Program-made: the position numbers and the translations under genes
DNA from: Pseudomonadota bacterium
GTDB lineage: Bacteria; Pseudomonadota; Alphaproteobacteria; Rhizobiales; Xanthobacteraceae
Assembly: GCA_023404675.1 (NCBI GenBank)
Contig: JAEYAW010000034.1
Span: 124,001 to 188,000, forward strand
Length of the DNA: 64,000 nt
Reading direction: 5' to 3'
The notes under the pieces: generated by a model
Database searches by the model: none
What the model saw: only the letters and a program-made list of their open reading frames with translations
Told to the model about the DNA's origin: nothing
Part shown: in pieces, positions 44,169 through 52,548 of the stretch
Position numbering within the stretch: position 1 is the first letter of the stretch
How the letters are laid out: every line of letters starts with the position of its first letter

Positions 44169-45742
44169 CCGTTCCGCTGCGTGCCGCTTTGTACCTGCGC
44201 GTCTCCACAGCCCGGCAAGCCGAGCACGATGTCTCGATCCCGGATCAGCGCCGTCAGGGCGAGGCCTATTGCCAGGCGCGCGGCTATCAGCTGGTCGAGA
44301 CCTATGTCGAGCCGGGAGCCTCGGCGACCAATGATCGCCGGCCCGAGTTCCAGCGGATGATCGAGGCCGGCACGTTGAAGCCGGCGCCGTTCGATGTGGT
44401 CGTGGTGCACAGCTTCTCGCGCTTCTTCCGCGATCACTTCGAGTTGGAATTCTATGTGAGGAAGCTCGCCCGCAACGGCGTGCGGCTGATGTCGATCACC
44501 CAGGAGATGGGCGACGACCCTATGCACGTCATGATGCGGCAGATCATGGCGCTTTTCGACGAGTACCAGTCCAAAGAGAACGCCAAGCACGTCCTGCGGG
44601 CCCAGAAGGAGAATGCCCGGCAGGGCTTCTGGAACGGTGCTCGCCCGCCGATCGGCTATCGCGTGGTAGAGGCCGAGCAGCGCGGCGTCAAGGTGAAGAA
44701 GAAGCTGGAGATCGACCCGCTTCACGCCGACACGGTGCGACTGATCTTCGATTTGGCCCTGAATGGCGACCGTCGCTCCGGCCCGATGGGTATGAAGGCG
44801 ATCGTCAGCCACCTCAATCGGAACCGGATCTACACCCGCGAGGGCGGACGCTGGGGTATCGGCCAGCTTCACCGGGTGCTGACCCGCCGGACCTATATTG
44901 GCGAGCACCAGTTCAACAGCCGCTCCAAGAGCAAGCAGAAGAAGCCCGAGAGCGAGGTGGTGGTGGTCGCCGTGCCGCCGCTGATCGACGTCAAAGTCTT
45001 CAATGCGGTGCAGGAGCAGCTTCAGGCGCGCAATCCGAAGATCGTGCCGCCGCGCGTGGTGAGCGGTCCGACGCTGCTCACCGGCATCTGCTATTGCGCC
45101 CAGTGCGGCGGGGCCATGACCCTCCGTACCGGTAAGAGCGGGCGCTATCGGTACTACGCTTGCTCGATCAAGGCACGGCAGGGCGAGACCGGCTGTGCCG
45201 GCCGCGCCATCCCGATGGAGATGCTGGACACGCTTGTGGCGACCCATATCGAGCAGCGCCTCCTTCAGCCCGAGCGGCTGCAGGAAATCCTCGCTTCCAT
45301 GCTCGACCACCGCCAGGAGCGGCTTGAACGCCGCCGCGAGCAAATTGCCGAACTCAACAAGCGCGGGACTGAAGCCGACCAGCGGCTGCGTCGGCTCTAC
45401 GACGCCATCGAATCGGGTGTCGCCGACATCGCCGATCCGGCTTTGAAGGAACGAATCGACGGCCTGAAGGCGCTCCGCGATCAGGCGCAGGCCGATGCGG
45501 CCCGCGCGCAAACGTCTCTTGCCATCTCAGGCGAGGACGCCGTGACGCCTGCCATGGTGGCGCGCTTGGCCGACATTGCCCGCAAGCGCTTGCGCATCGA
45601 AGGCGGCGGCTACCGCCGCGATCATTTGCGTGCCTTGGCTCAGCGCGTCGAGGTCGGAGCCAAGGAGTCCGCATCATCGGATCGAAGGGAGACTTGCTCC
45701 GAACGCTGGCTGCCGTCTCAGGAGGGAAAACGGCGACTCTAG
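44165..45742 (+). CDS. Large serine recombinase/integrase
   Basis: 525 residues. The resolvase-type catalytic domain opens AALYLRVSTARQ with nucleophile Ser14, followed by SIPDQRRQGEAYCQARGYQL and VVVHSFSRFFRDHFELEFYV. The 'recombinase' domain has PIGYRVVEAEQRGVKVKKKL and ILTRRTYIGEHQFNSRSKSK-like text; then comes a zinc ribbon CYCAQCGGAMTLRTGKSGRY with a distal cysteine, and a C-terminal coiled coil (RLERRREQIAELNKRGTEAD). This is the phiC31/TnpX-like class that integrates and excises elements. It ends 24 bp before the CCA end of tRNA-Ser, so it probably marks the right end of an integrated element. The 3' end is intact. Confidence 0.95.
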   Translation: MTVPLRAALYLRVSTARQAEHDVSIPDQRRQGEAYCQARGYQLVETYVEPGASATNDRRPEFQRMIEAGTLKPAPFDVVVVHSFSRFFRDHFELEFYVRKLARNGVRLMSITQEMGDDPMHVMMRQIMALFDEYQSKENAKHVLRAQKENARQGFWNGARPPIGYRVVEAEQRGVKVKKKLEIDPLHADTVRLIFDLALNGDRRSGPMGMKAIVSHLNRNRIYTREGGRWGIGQLHRVLTRRTYIGEHQFNSRSKSKQKKPESEVVVVAVPPLIDVKVFNAVQEQLQARNPKIVPPRVVSGPTLLTGICYCAQCGGAMTLRTGKSGRYRYYACSIKARQGETGCAGRAIPMEMLDTLVATHIEQRLLQPERLQEILASMLDHRQERLERRREQIAELNKRGTEADQRLRRLYDAIESGVADIADPALKERIDGLKALRDQAQADAARAQTSLAISGEDAVTPAMVARLADIARKRLRIEGGGYRRDHLRALAQRVEVGAKESASSDRRETCSERWLPSQEGKRRL

Positions 45743-45765
45743 GCGTGCCCAGTTTGGGACCGAAA

Positions 45766-45855
45766 TGGCGGAGAGGGAGGGATTCGAACCCCCGATAGGC
45801 TTGCACCTATGCCGCATTTCGAGTGCGGTGCATTCAACCACTCTGCCACCTCTCC
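45766..45855 (-). tRNA. tRNA-Ser (anticodon CGA)
   Basis: The minus strand folds as a class II tRNA: acceptor GGAGAGG pairing with CCTCTCC, anticodon stem CCGCA/TGCGG around loop CTCGAAA (anticodon CGA, reading UCG), a long variable arm CATAGGTGCAAGCCTATC, T-loop TTCGAAT, discriminator G and encoded CCA (45766-45768). The gene looks complete. The mobile element ends just 3' of it, so the tRNA was kept intact on integration. No second copy of its 3' end was found elsewhere in the window. Confidence 0.97.
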
Positions 45856-46097
45856 AGCGGCCGTGCTTGTAAGCGAGGTTGTGGCGGGTGACAAGGCGCG
45901 GCGGCGGCAAAAGTCTCCCGCCCGGACCCCTGTCGGGCTCCGGAGCGCCGGGGTCGGGGTCAGGGGATGGCGAGCTTCGCACGCTCAGCCCCCCGCGTCA
46001 TCCAGCCAGAAAAGGGCTTCGGAACGCAGACCCGGAGGCCTGCCCGGAGACCGACGATCCCTCGGACGGGCCGACGCCGGCACAGGCTCGTCATGTG

Positions 46098-46185
46098 GTC
46101 AACCGCGATCACCTCGGCCGTAACCCCGAAGGTGACTTCGAGCTCGGGCCTCGTCGTCAACCGCGATCGCCGCGGCCGTAACCCG
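46098..46185. repeat. Imperfect direct repeat, two 30-bp copies
   Basis: Two copies of about GTCAACCGCGATC-N-CC-N-CGGCCGTAACCC start at 46098 and 46156 (58-bp period), matching at 27 of 30 positions. They lie in the 487-bp gene-free gap between tRNA-Ser and the ROK-like gene. Only two copies, so not a CRISPR. The rest of the gap (45856-46342) holds no convincing gene. Confidence 0.6.
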
Positions 46186-46342
46186 GGACAACCGCACGTC
46201 CGCTACCGTCGCACGTGTTTTCAGGCCGGAACGACCGGCAATTATCCCGCGCCGCGCGACCGATCAGGCATCGCCGGCGCTTCGGCACGCCAACCAGACG
46301 CTCGGGGTGATGGCGACGCCCACAACTTCAAAGACCCGCCCC

Positions 46343-47491
46343 TCAGGCGCTCTTTTTTTCTCTCTCCTTCGTTTTCGCCTTGTCCTTGCTCTTCTCGCTC
46401 TTGCCGCCGGATTTCGCGGCCACTCTGGCCTCCGCCTTGTCCCTCCGGTTGGTGAAGCGGGCGTTGCCAAGGCCGGTGCCGATCGTCAGCACGCCCCACC
46501 GCTCAAAATCCTGCATGAACGGCACCTCGCTGAGCCCCTGCGCCACGCCATCATTGTGCATCAGCACGGCTGTGTCGTGATCGCCAATAGCCGGGATCGC
46601 CTCGATCAGGCTGGCGGGCAGGTGAAAACGGCTGCTCTCCCAGTTGCCGGGCAGGTTCTGCGCACCTTTCTCGATGGTGCCGTCCGCGTTGATCCAGCCG
46701 GGACACGAGATGCCGATGAACGGCGCCAGCTTCAGCCCTTTGTCCTCGGCCTTGTCGATCAGATCCTTGAGCATCCCGACGAGCTTCTTCACCGCGTCCT
46801 CGCGGGTGGGCTCCTCGTCGGCGTGACGCCACAGCTCTGACTTCCAGACGCTAGCCTTGGACAGATCCGGCGCCTTCTTCCAGCAGGTCTCCACCACGCC
46901 GCAGCGGATGTTCGAGCCGCCGATATCGACGGCCAGAATGCTATCGTAGCCCTCGAAGATCCAGCTCGGCGCCAGATGCAGGCAGCCGATCAGCCCGGCC
47001 TCGTCCGGGTGATAGCGGATCGGCAGCAACTCGATGGCGTGGCCGTCGGCCTTGAGCAGGATCTCGGCGCGGGCGATGGCGATCTCGCCGAGCCGGCTCT
47101 GGCGGAAGCCCCCGCCCACCACGATGGCCTCGGTGTCCTTCCAGGCCTTGGTCTTGAGGAAACGCGCCGTCACGTAGGCCAGTTCCTGCGCGAAGTCCTC
47201 GATCGCGCTGTGCACCACGGCCGCGGCCGCCGCGTCGTCGCCGACCAGTATTTTGTCGAGCGTCGTCTTGGAGATGTCCTCGGTCGATTCCTCGCCGAAC
47301 GGATCCTCATCGTCCTTGCGCAGCGGTTTGCGCCACTTCTCCAGAATGGCCTGAAACGCCCGCCGGCTGGCGCGGTCGCCGAGAAAGCCGTCATCGTCCT
47401 TCAACTCGATGTTGTAGGTATCGATCTCGACCGACGGCAGGCGCTCGCTGCCATGGGTGCTCAGTCCGTTCGCAGCGCGCTCGTCCGCCAT
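46343..47491 (-). CDS. ROK-family-like kinase with permuted motif order
   Basis: 382 residues from ATG 47491, with AGAGGGGC as ribosome site. Residues 85-175 (VVHSAIEDFAQELAYVTARF, EAIVVGGGFRQSRLGEIAIA, HPDEAGLIGCLHLAP) match what is normally the C-terminal end of ROK sugar kinases. The usual N-terminal phosphate-binding motif, AVDIGGSNIRCGVVE, comes later at 187-201, followed by ISCPGWINADG, the catalytic-Asp motif HND (312-314) and GTGLG (338-342). The zinc CxCGxxGCxE segment of classic ROK proteins is absent. A Lys-rich tail (residues 350-382) ends the protein. It reads divergently from rplU. Kinase activity on a sugar is plausible; the substrate is unknown. Confidence 0.8.
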   Translation of the reverse strand: MADERAANGLSTHGSERLPSVEIDTYNIELKDDDGFLGDRASRRAFQAILEKWRKPLRKDDEDPFGEESTEDISKTTLDKILVGDDAAAAAVVHSAIEDFAQELAYVTARFLKTKAWKDTEAIVVGGGFRQSRLGEIAIARAEILLKADGHAIELLPIRYHPDEAGLIGCLHLAPSWIFEGYDSILAVDIGGSNIRCGVVETCWKKAPDLSKASVWKSELWRHADEEPTREDAVKKLVGMLKDLIDKAEDKGLKLAPFIGISCPGWINADGTIEKGAQNLPGNWESSRFHLPASLIEAIPAIGDHDTAVLMHNDGVAQGLSEVPFMQDFERWGVLTIGTGLGNARFTNRRDKAEARVAAKSGGKSEKSKDKAKTKEREKKSA

Positions 47492-47876
47492 GATTGCCCC
47501 TCTGTTCCGGCCACGGTCATCAACGGCGCAGGGAACCTTTTGTTTCAGGCCACCCGCAGGCAATGCCGCGCGAAGACCGGACGGCTTCGTCAAATCTTTG
47601 ACGGCATTCGTTTTTTGCCATTCCGGCTTGACTCAGACTGGCCCGCGCCTGTAAAAGCCCGTGTCGGCGTGGGGGCAGCTTCGCGCCGATCGTTTTGTTT
47701 TGCTCCGGATTTGGCTCGCTATCGGGCCGGGAGCGGGCGAAAACGCAAGCGGATCTTTTCGGCTGTTCGGATCGAGACGATCACGAAAGGCCGGGTCCAT
47801 TGAACCCAAACCGACTGACCAAGAAGCCGGGCCGGAGCGATCCGAGCGCCGGAATCGAACACGAAGGATGAAAACG
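47492..47876. promoter_or_regulatory. Divergent intergenic region upstream of rplU
   Basis: 385 bp between the ROK-like gene and rplU with no gene. A possible sigma-70-like promoter for rplU is TTGACT (47628-47633), 18 bp, TAAAAG (47652-47657); the -10 is weak. The roughly 220-bp leader after it could carry r-protein autoregulation, but no known structure was recognised. Confidence 0.3.
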
Positions 47877-48266
47877 ATGTTCGCAGTCATCAAAACCGGC
47901 GGACGCCAGTATCGCGTCGCTCCGGATGATGTTCTCGAAATTGGCAAGATCGCCGGCGATGTCGGCACCATTATCCAGCTCCCGGAAGTGCTGGTGGTGG
48001 GTGGCGAGGCCCCGGTGCTGGGCGCGCCGACCGTGGCGGGCGCAACCGTCGCCGCCGAGGTGCTGGACCACAAGCGCGGGCCTAAGGTCATTGCCTTCAA
48101 GAAGCGCCGCCGCAAGAACTCGCGCCGCAAGCGCGGCTATCGCGACGAGATCACGGTGCTGCGCATCACCGAGATTCTGACCGACGGCAAGTCGCCCTCC
48201 ATCGGGCCGCGCCCGAAGAAGGTGAAGGCTGCTCCGGCGGAGAACACGACTTCTGACGCTGAGTAA
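47877..48266 (+). CDS. rplU: 50S ribosomal protein L21
   Basis: 129 residues starting MFAVIKTGGRQYRVAPDDVL, the standard bL21 opening, with conserved VLDHKRGPKVIAFKKRRRKN and KRGYRDEITVLRITEI. The C-terminus has the extra Lys/Pro/Ala-rich tail common in alphaproteobacteria. AAGGA 8 nt upstream favours ATG 47877 over ATG 47868. L21 binds 23S rRNA in the large subunit. It is followed after 91 bp by rpmA, the usual rplU-rpmA operon, which marks the return to conserved chromosome after the mobile region. Confidence 0.99.
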   Translation: MFAVIKTGGRQYRVAPDDVLEIGKIAGDVGTIIQLPEVLVVGGEAPVLGAPTVAGATVAAEVLDHKRGPKVIAFKKRRRKNSRRKRGYRDEITVLRITEILTDGKSPSIGPRPKKVKAAPAENTTSDAE

Positions 48267-48357
48267 GAATATCTCGAACCAAGGCCAATCAAGGCAGGGA
48301 CGACGTGATTTGGTCACGGTGTCCCGTTAGACACAGAATCGAATTCGGAGACGAGCC

Positions 48358-48627
48358 ATGGCTCACAAAAAAGCAGGCGGTTCATCGCGCAACGGACGTG
48401 ATTCGGCTGGCCAGCGTCTTGGTGTGAAGGCGTTCGGCGGCGAACACGTGATTCCCGGCAACATCATCGTGCGTCAGCGCGGCACCAAATGGCATCCCGG
48501 CCAGAACGTCGGCATGGGCACCGATCACACGATCTTCGCCAAGGCCGAGGGCCGCGTCGAGTTTCGCGCCAAAGCCAACGGCCGCACCTTCATTTCGGTT
48601 ATTCCGCTCGCTGACGCGGCCGAGTAA
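48358..48627 (+). CDS. rpmA: 50S ribosomal protein L27
   Basis: 89 residues: MAHKKAGGSSRNGRDSAGQR, LGVKAFGGEHVIPGNIIVRQ, RGTKWHPGQNVGMGTDHTIF, all bL27 signatures. The N-terminus begins directly with AHKKAGG, so there is no cleavable extension as in Firmicutes. L27's N-terminal arm reaches the peptidyl-transferase centre. It is co-transcribed with rplU and followed by a strong terminator at 48693-48721. Confidence 0.99.
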   Translation: MAHKKAGGSSRNGRDSAGQRLGVKAFGGEHVIPGNIIVRQRGTKWHPGQNVGMGTDHTIFAKAEGRVEFRAKANGRTFISVIPLADAAE

Positions 48628-48692
48628 CCCACGGTGGACACCATCAAGTCCGCCGGATCCTGTTGAACCGGCGGGCCACGCGTAGGCTCTGA

Positions 48693-48721
48693 GGGGAGGC
48701 GGGCATCCGGCCTCCCCTTTT
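48693..48721 (+). terminator. Rho-independent terminator after rplU-rpmA
   Basis: GGGGAGGC (48693-48700), 9-nt loop, GCCTCCCC (48710-48717) followed by TTTT. Perfect 8-bp stem, G/C rich, placed 66 bp after the rpmA stop. Confidence 0.9.
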
Positions 48722-48756
48722 CGTTTCTCGCGCGCATGCGCAAGAAGGAGCCGACC

Positions 48757-49359
48757 ATGTTGCAGGAACTCCCGCCCTCCGAGCGATCGGACACGGCTGC
48801 ACTGACGATCGAGACCGAGCGGCTGTCGCTACGCCATCCCGTGCTGGCCGACTGCGACGCCATCGCGCGTCTGATCAACGACCGCCGGATCGCCGAGAAC
48901 CTGCGCCGCGTTCCGCATCCCTACCATGTCTCCCACGCCCGCGAATTTCTCGCCGGACTCGATGGCGCCGGCCGCGAGACGACGTTTCTCATCCTGCGCG
49001 CGAACGAACTCATCGGCATGGTGGGGCTCGACTGGAGCCGCACGGACGGAGCCGAACTCGGCTACTGGCTCGGGCTTCCGTTCTGGGGCTGCGGTTACGC
49101 GACGGAAGCCGCGCAGGCCGTCATCGACCTCGCCTTCGAGGATCACGACGTCGCGCGCCTCCATGCCGCCGCGCGCGTGGCCAATCCGGCCTCGCGGCGC
49201 GTCCTGGAAAAGTGCGGCTTCCAGTGGAGCGGCGTCGAACTGCATCGCTCCGTGGCCCTGGGATCGTCCACGCCGGTGGACTGCCTGTATCTCGACCGCG
49301 GCGTCTGGGCCTCGCTCAGGAGCTGGGGCGTTGCGCGCCGGAGGCAGGGCGCGACCTGA
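48757..49359 (+). CDS. GNAT family N-acetyltransferase (RimJ/RimL-like)
   Basis: 200 residues. The opening LTIETERLSLRHPVLADCDA with IARLINDRRIAENLRRVPHP is typical of the RimJ/RimL/Acetyltransf_3 group. The acetyl-CoA-binding region is ELGYWLGLPFWGCGYATEAA, followed by NPASRRVLEKCGFQWSG. AAGGAG lies 6 nt before ATG 48757, so this start is preferred over ATG 48736. It probably acetylates a protein N-terminus, an amino group of a small molecule or a tRNA ligand; no specific target is readable. It lies just after the rpmA terminator and is a usual neighbour of the rplU-obgE region in this bacterial family. Confidence 0.93.
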   Translation: MLQELPPSERSDTAALTIETERLSLRHPVLADCDAIARLINDRRIAENLRRVPHPYHVSHAREFLAGLDGAGRETTFLILRANELIGMVGLDWSRTDGAELGYWLGLPFWGCGYATEAAQAVIDLAFEDHDVARLHAAARVANPASRRVLEKCGFQWSGVELHRSVALGSSTPVDCLYLDRGVWASLRSWGVARRRQGAT

Positions 49360-49412
49360 CGCCGCGCAATATGGCATGAAGACAAGACCTGCCGCCCCCC
49401 GGCGGCCGGCCG

Positions 49413-50336
49413 TCACGCCGGCGGCGGGCTCGGTTCAGGCTCGCGCCGCATCACCAGCCGCTCGCGGAAAAAGATGTAGATGCCGGCGGCGGTGACAATG
49501 GCGGCTCCCAGCATTGTCTGTAAGGACGGCACGTCGCCGAACATCAGATAGCCGAGCAGGATCGCCCACACGATCATGGTGTACTGGAACGGCGCGACCG
49601 CACTCGCGGGCGCCAGATGCAGCGATTTGTTCAGGCACAGCATGCCGCACATGTTGACGATGCCGGTCGCGAAGATCAGCAGCACCACCGCCCATGTCGG
49701 CGTAACCCATGCGCCGAGCGAGATCATTCCGCCCACGCCGCACGATCCGAAGAGCTGGAACAGCGACAGCACCGAGCTCGGCGTTCCGCGCACCTGCCGC
49801 GTCAGGATCAGAAAGATGGACTGGCACAGACAGCCGCCAAGCGCGATCATCGCGGGCCAGGTGATCGTCGCACCGGACGGCCGCAATGCGATCAGAACGC
49901 CGGCAAAGCCCACCGCCACAGCGCTCCAGCGCCGCCACCCGACCTGCTCGCGCAGAAAGATCGCCGACAGTGCGGTGACGAAGATCGGCGCGGCGAGATA
50001 ACACGTCGTCGCGTCGGCAAGCGGAATGTAGCGCACGGCGGTGAAGAACATCAGGCCGTCTAGCACCGAGAACAGCACGCGCAGCACCTGCAGGCCGGGC
50101 CGCGGCAGCGTGCGGATCATGGTGAGAAGGTTCGGCGGCAGGAACGGCACGATCACGATCATCGCCGCGATGCCGCGGATGAAAAACATCTGCCACGGAT
50201 GGTAAGTGGTGAGCATGGTCTTGGTGACGGCGTTCACCAGCGAGAAGATCGCGACCGAGAGCAGCATCATGCCGATGCCGTTCAGCGTCGCCCGCCGCTG
50301 GGCCGCTGATGCCGATGTCAGGGATGACAGTGTCAT
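49413..50336 (-). CDS. EamA (DMT superfamily) transporter, copy 1
   Basis: 307 residues with about ten hydrophobic helices in two EamA repeats. Diagnostic text: MMLLSVAIFSLVNAVTKTML, RYIPLADATTCYLAAPIFVT, WRRWSAVAVGFAGVLIALRP, and in repeat two FQYTMIVWAILLGYLMFGDV. Members export amino acids or other small molecules, or import some metabolites. ATG 50336 starts 5 bp after the stop of the similar upstream gene at 50342, so the two form an operon of tandem paralogs and may work as a pair. A long frame reading through both genes exists but is not a real fusion. Confidence 0.93.
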   Translation of the reverse strand: MTLSSLTSASAAQRRATLNGIGMMLLSVAIFSLVNAVTKTMLTTYHPWQMFFIRGIAAMIVIVPFLPPNLLTMIRTLPRPGLQVLRVLFSVLDGLMFFTAVRYIPLADATTCYLAAPIFVTALSAIFLREQVGWRRWSAVAVGFAGVLIALRPSGATITWPAMIALGGCLCQSIFLILTRQVRGTPSSVLSLFQLFGSCGVGGMISLGAWVTPTWAVVLLIFATGIVNMCGMLCLNKSLHLAPASAVAPFQYTMIVWAILLGYLMFGDVPSLQTMLGAAIVTAAGIYIFFRERLVMRREPEPSPPPA

Positions 50337-50341
50337 GGGCG

Positions 50342-51259
50342 CTACGCCGGAGGTTCGAGCGGCGGGCTGGCCCGGCCCAGCGCCTGCTCCCGCATGAAGA
50401 TGTAGATGCCCGCAGCCGCGATGATCGCCGCGCCGATCACGGTCTGCGATCCCGGCACATCGCCGAAGAACAGAAAGCCCAGCAACATCGCCCAGATGAT
50501 CATCGTGTACTGATAGGGCACCACGACACTGGCAGGCGCGAGCTTGAGCGAGCGGTTCATGGAGAACATCGCGCCGATGGTGAGGACGCCCGCGACCGCA
50601 TACAGGCCGATATCGGCCAGTTGCAGCGGCACCCAGTGCGTGACGCTGAGCGCCACGCCCAGCGCCAGCGTCCCGACGACCTGCGCCGTGCCGAGCACGA
50701 TGTCGGGCGTGCCTCGCAGAGACCGCGTGACGATCATCAGACCGGAGAACGCCAGTGTGCCGCCGAGTGCGATCAGCGAGGGCCAGCTCGCAGCGCTGGT
50801 GGACGGCTTCACCGCGATCACGACACCGGCGAATCCGACAGCCACTGCGGTCCATCGCCGCCAGCCGACTTTCTCGCCGAGAAACACCGCCGATACCGCC
50901 GTGACGAAAATCGGCGTCGCGAGATAGACGGTGATCACGTCGGCCAGCGGCAGATAGGTGACCGCGAGAAAGAACGCCGCGACTTCGAGCGCGGACAGCG
51001 CGCCGCGCAGGGCCTGCAGGCCCGGACGCGGAACATTCAGAAAATCGCCCCGCTGCCGCCAGATGAACGGCGACAGCAGTACCAGCGCAGCGCCGGAGCG
51101 CAGCAGCAGCAACTGACCGACCGAATAGGTCGCGACCATGAACTTGCCCAGCGCATCGCCGAACGAAAAGATCCCGATGCCGAGCAGCATCAGTCCGATC
51201 CCCGTGAGGCGGGCCGAACGCTCGTCCGTACCGGGCGAAAGCCGCGACAGCAAACTCAT
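50342..51259 (-). CDS. EamA (DMT superfamily) transporter, copy 2
   Basis: 305 residues, clearly paralogous to the next gene: IGLMLLGIGIFSFGDALGKF, TYLPLADVITVYLATPIFVT, GWRRWTAVAVGFAGVVIAVK, PYQYTMIIWAMLLGFLFFGD. Ten predicted membrane helices. The pair may have arisen by tandem duplication and later divergence. The promoter should lie in the 191-bp gap to obgE, which reads away in the other direction. The substrate is unknown. Confidence 0.93.
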   Translation of the reverse strand: MSLLSRLSPGTDERSARLTGIGLMLLGIGIFSFGDALGKFMVATYSVGQLLLLRSGAALVLLSPFIWRQRGDFLNVPRPGLQALRGALSALEVAAFFLAVTYLPLADVITVYLATPIFVTAVSAVFLGEKVGWRRWTAVAVGFAGVVIAVKPSTSAASWPSLIALGGTLAFSGLMIVTRSLRGTPDIVLGTAQVVGTLALGVALSVTHWVPLQLADIGLYAVAGVLTIGAMFSMNRSLKLAPASVVVPYQYTMIIWAMLLGFLFFGDVPGSQTVIGAAIIAAAGIYIFMREQALGRASPPLEPPA

Positions 51260-51450
51260 GGCGCGAACCGATCAGAATTCTTGGGATTGGGCAGGAAGGC
51301 GCGGCGCGAATCCGTCCGGCCGCCGGCGCGGTTAGAGACCATTGCCGGAGGCCGCGCAAGCTCCCGAGACAGCGGACTTGCTGCGCCGGCAGCGCATGGA
51401 TTCCCGATGAACCGGTTGCTGCGCTGCCAGCACTGGGATACGGATGGCCC

Positions 51451-52488
51451 ATGAAATTTCTCGACGAGGCCAAGGTCTATATCCGCTCCGGCGACGGCGG
51501 GAACGGCTGCGTCGCGTTCCGCCGGGAAAAATACATCGAGTTCGGCGGGCCGAGCGGCGGCAACGGCGGCCGGGGCGGCGATGTGATCGTCGAAGCCGTC
51601 GCGGGCCTCAACACCCTGATCGACTACCGCTACCAGCAGCATTTCAAGGCCCAGCGGGGCGTCGGCGGCATGGGCAAGGATCGCCACGGGGCCAACGGGG
51701 AAGACATCACGCTCAAGGTGCCGGTCGGAACCCAGATTTTCGACGAGGACCGCGAGACGCTGCTGGCCGACCTCACCAGGGTCGGCGAGAAAATCACGCT
51801 TGCCAGGGGCGGCAATGGCGGCTTCGGCAACGCCCACTTCAAGTCCTCGACCAACCGCGCCCCGCGCCACGCCAATCCGGGCCAGCCGGGCGAGGAGCGC
51901 TGGCTCTGGCTGCGCCTGAAGCTGATCGCCGATGCCGGGCTGGTCGGTCTGCCCAACGCGGGCAAATCCACCTTCCTCGCCGCGGTCTCGGCAGCCAAGC
52001 CGAAGATCGGCGACTATCCCTTCACCACGCTGCATCCGCAGCTTGGCGTGGTGCGGATCGACGGCCGCGAATTCGTGCTGGCCGATATTCCCGGCCTGAT
52101 CGAGGGCGCGCATGAGGGCGCGGGCCTCGGCGATCGTTTTCTCGGCCATATCGAGCGCTGCCGGGTGCTGCTGCATCTGGTCGACGCCACCTGCGAGCAT
52201 GCGGGCAAGGCCTACAAGACCATCCGCAACGAACTCGAGGCCTATGACGAGCGGCTGGTGGACAAGCCGGAAATCGTCGCGCTCAACAAGATCGACGCGG
52301 TCTCGCCCGAGGATCTGAAGCAGCAGAAGGCGCGGCTGAAGCGCGCCGCCAAGGTGACGCCGCTGCTGATCTCCGGTGTCACCCGCCAGGGCGTCGATGA
52401 CGCGCTGCGTGCCCTGCTCACCGTGATCGACGAGGCCCCGCTCGCGCCGGAGCCGGTTCCGGCGCTGGTCGGCCAGCCCTCGCCGTAA
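51451..52488 (+). CDS. obgE: GTPase Obg/CgtA
   Basis: 345 residues. The glycine-rich Obg fold is N-terminal (MKFLDEAKVYIRSGDGGNGC, GGPSGGNGGRGGDVIVEAVA, GANGEDITLKVPVGTQIFDE). The G domain follows with G1 GLPNAGKSTFL, G3 DIPGLIEGAHEGAG, and NKID (G4). Obg binds the 50S subunit late in assembly and links ribosome maturation with growth and stress control. It lacks the C-terminal OCT domain of Gram-positive Obg, as usual here. It is followed by proB on the same strand (60-bp gap), a common order in Hyphomicrobiales. Confidence 0.98.
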   Translation: MKFLDEAKVYIRSGDGGNGCVAFRREKYIEFGGPSGGNGGRGGDVIVEAVAGLNTLIDYRYQQHFKAQRGVGGMGKDRHGANGEDITLKVPVGTQIFDEDRETLLADLTRVGEKITLARGGNGGFGNAHFKSSTNRAPRHANPGQPGEERWLWLRLKLIADAGLVGLPNAGKSTFLAAVSAAKPKIGDYPFTTLHPQLGVVRIDGREFVLADIPGLIEGAHEGAGLGDRFLGHIERCRVLLHLVDATCEHAGKAYKTIRNELEAYDERLVDKPEIVALNKIDAVSPEDLKQQKARLKRAAKVTPLLISGVTRQGVDDALRALLTVIDEAPLAPEPVPALVGQPSP

Positions 52489-52548
52489 AGTTTCCGCGCC
52501 TTCGCGACGCCGCCTGACCTTTCGATCAACCGATCCCGTCCCTTCGTC

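Noticed and set aside
43973..45511. 512-codon minus-strand frame across the serine recombinase
   Set aside because: Antisense shadow. The plus-strand recombinase has catalytic Ser14, zinc ribbon and coiled coil in the right order.
46098..46185. CRISPR array
   Set aside because: Only two imperfect copies, no further repeats and no cas genes in the window.
49413..51473. 686-codon frame that could be read as a fused double EamA transporter
   Set aside because: The upstream half of that frame is out of phase with the real copy-2 gene (50342-51259), which has its own stop and start and a clean paralogous sequence.
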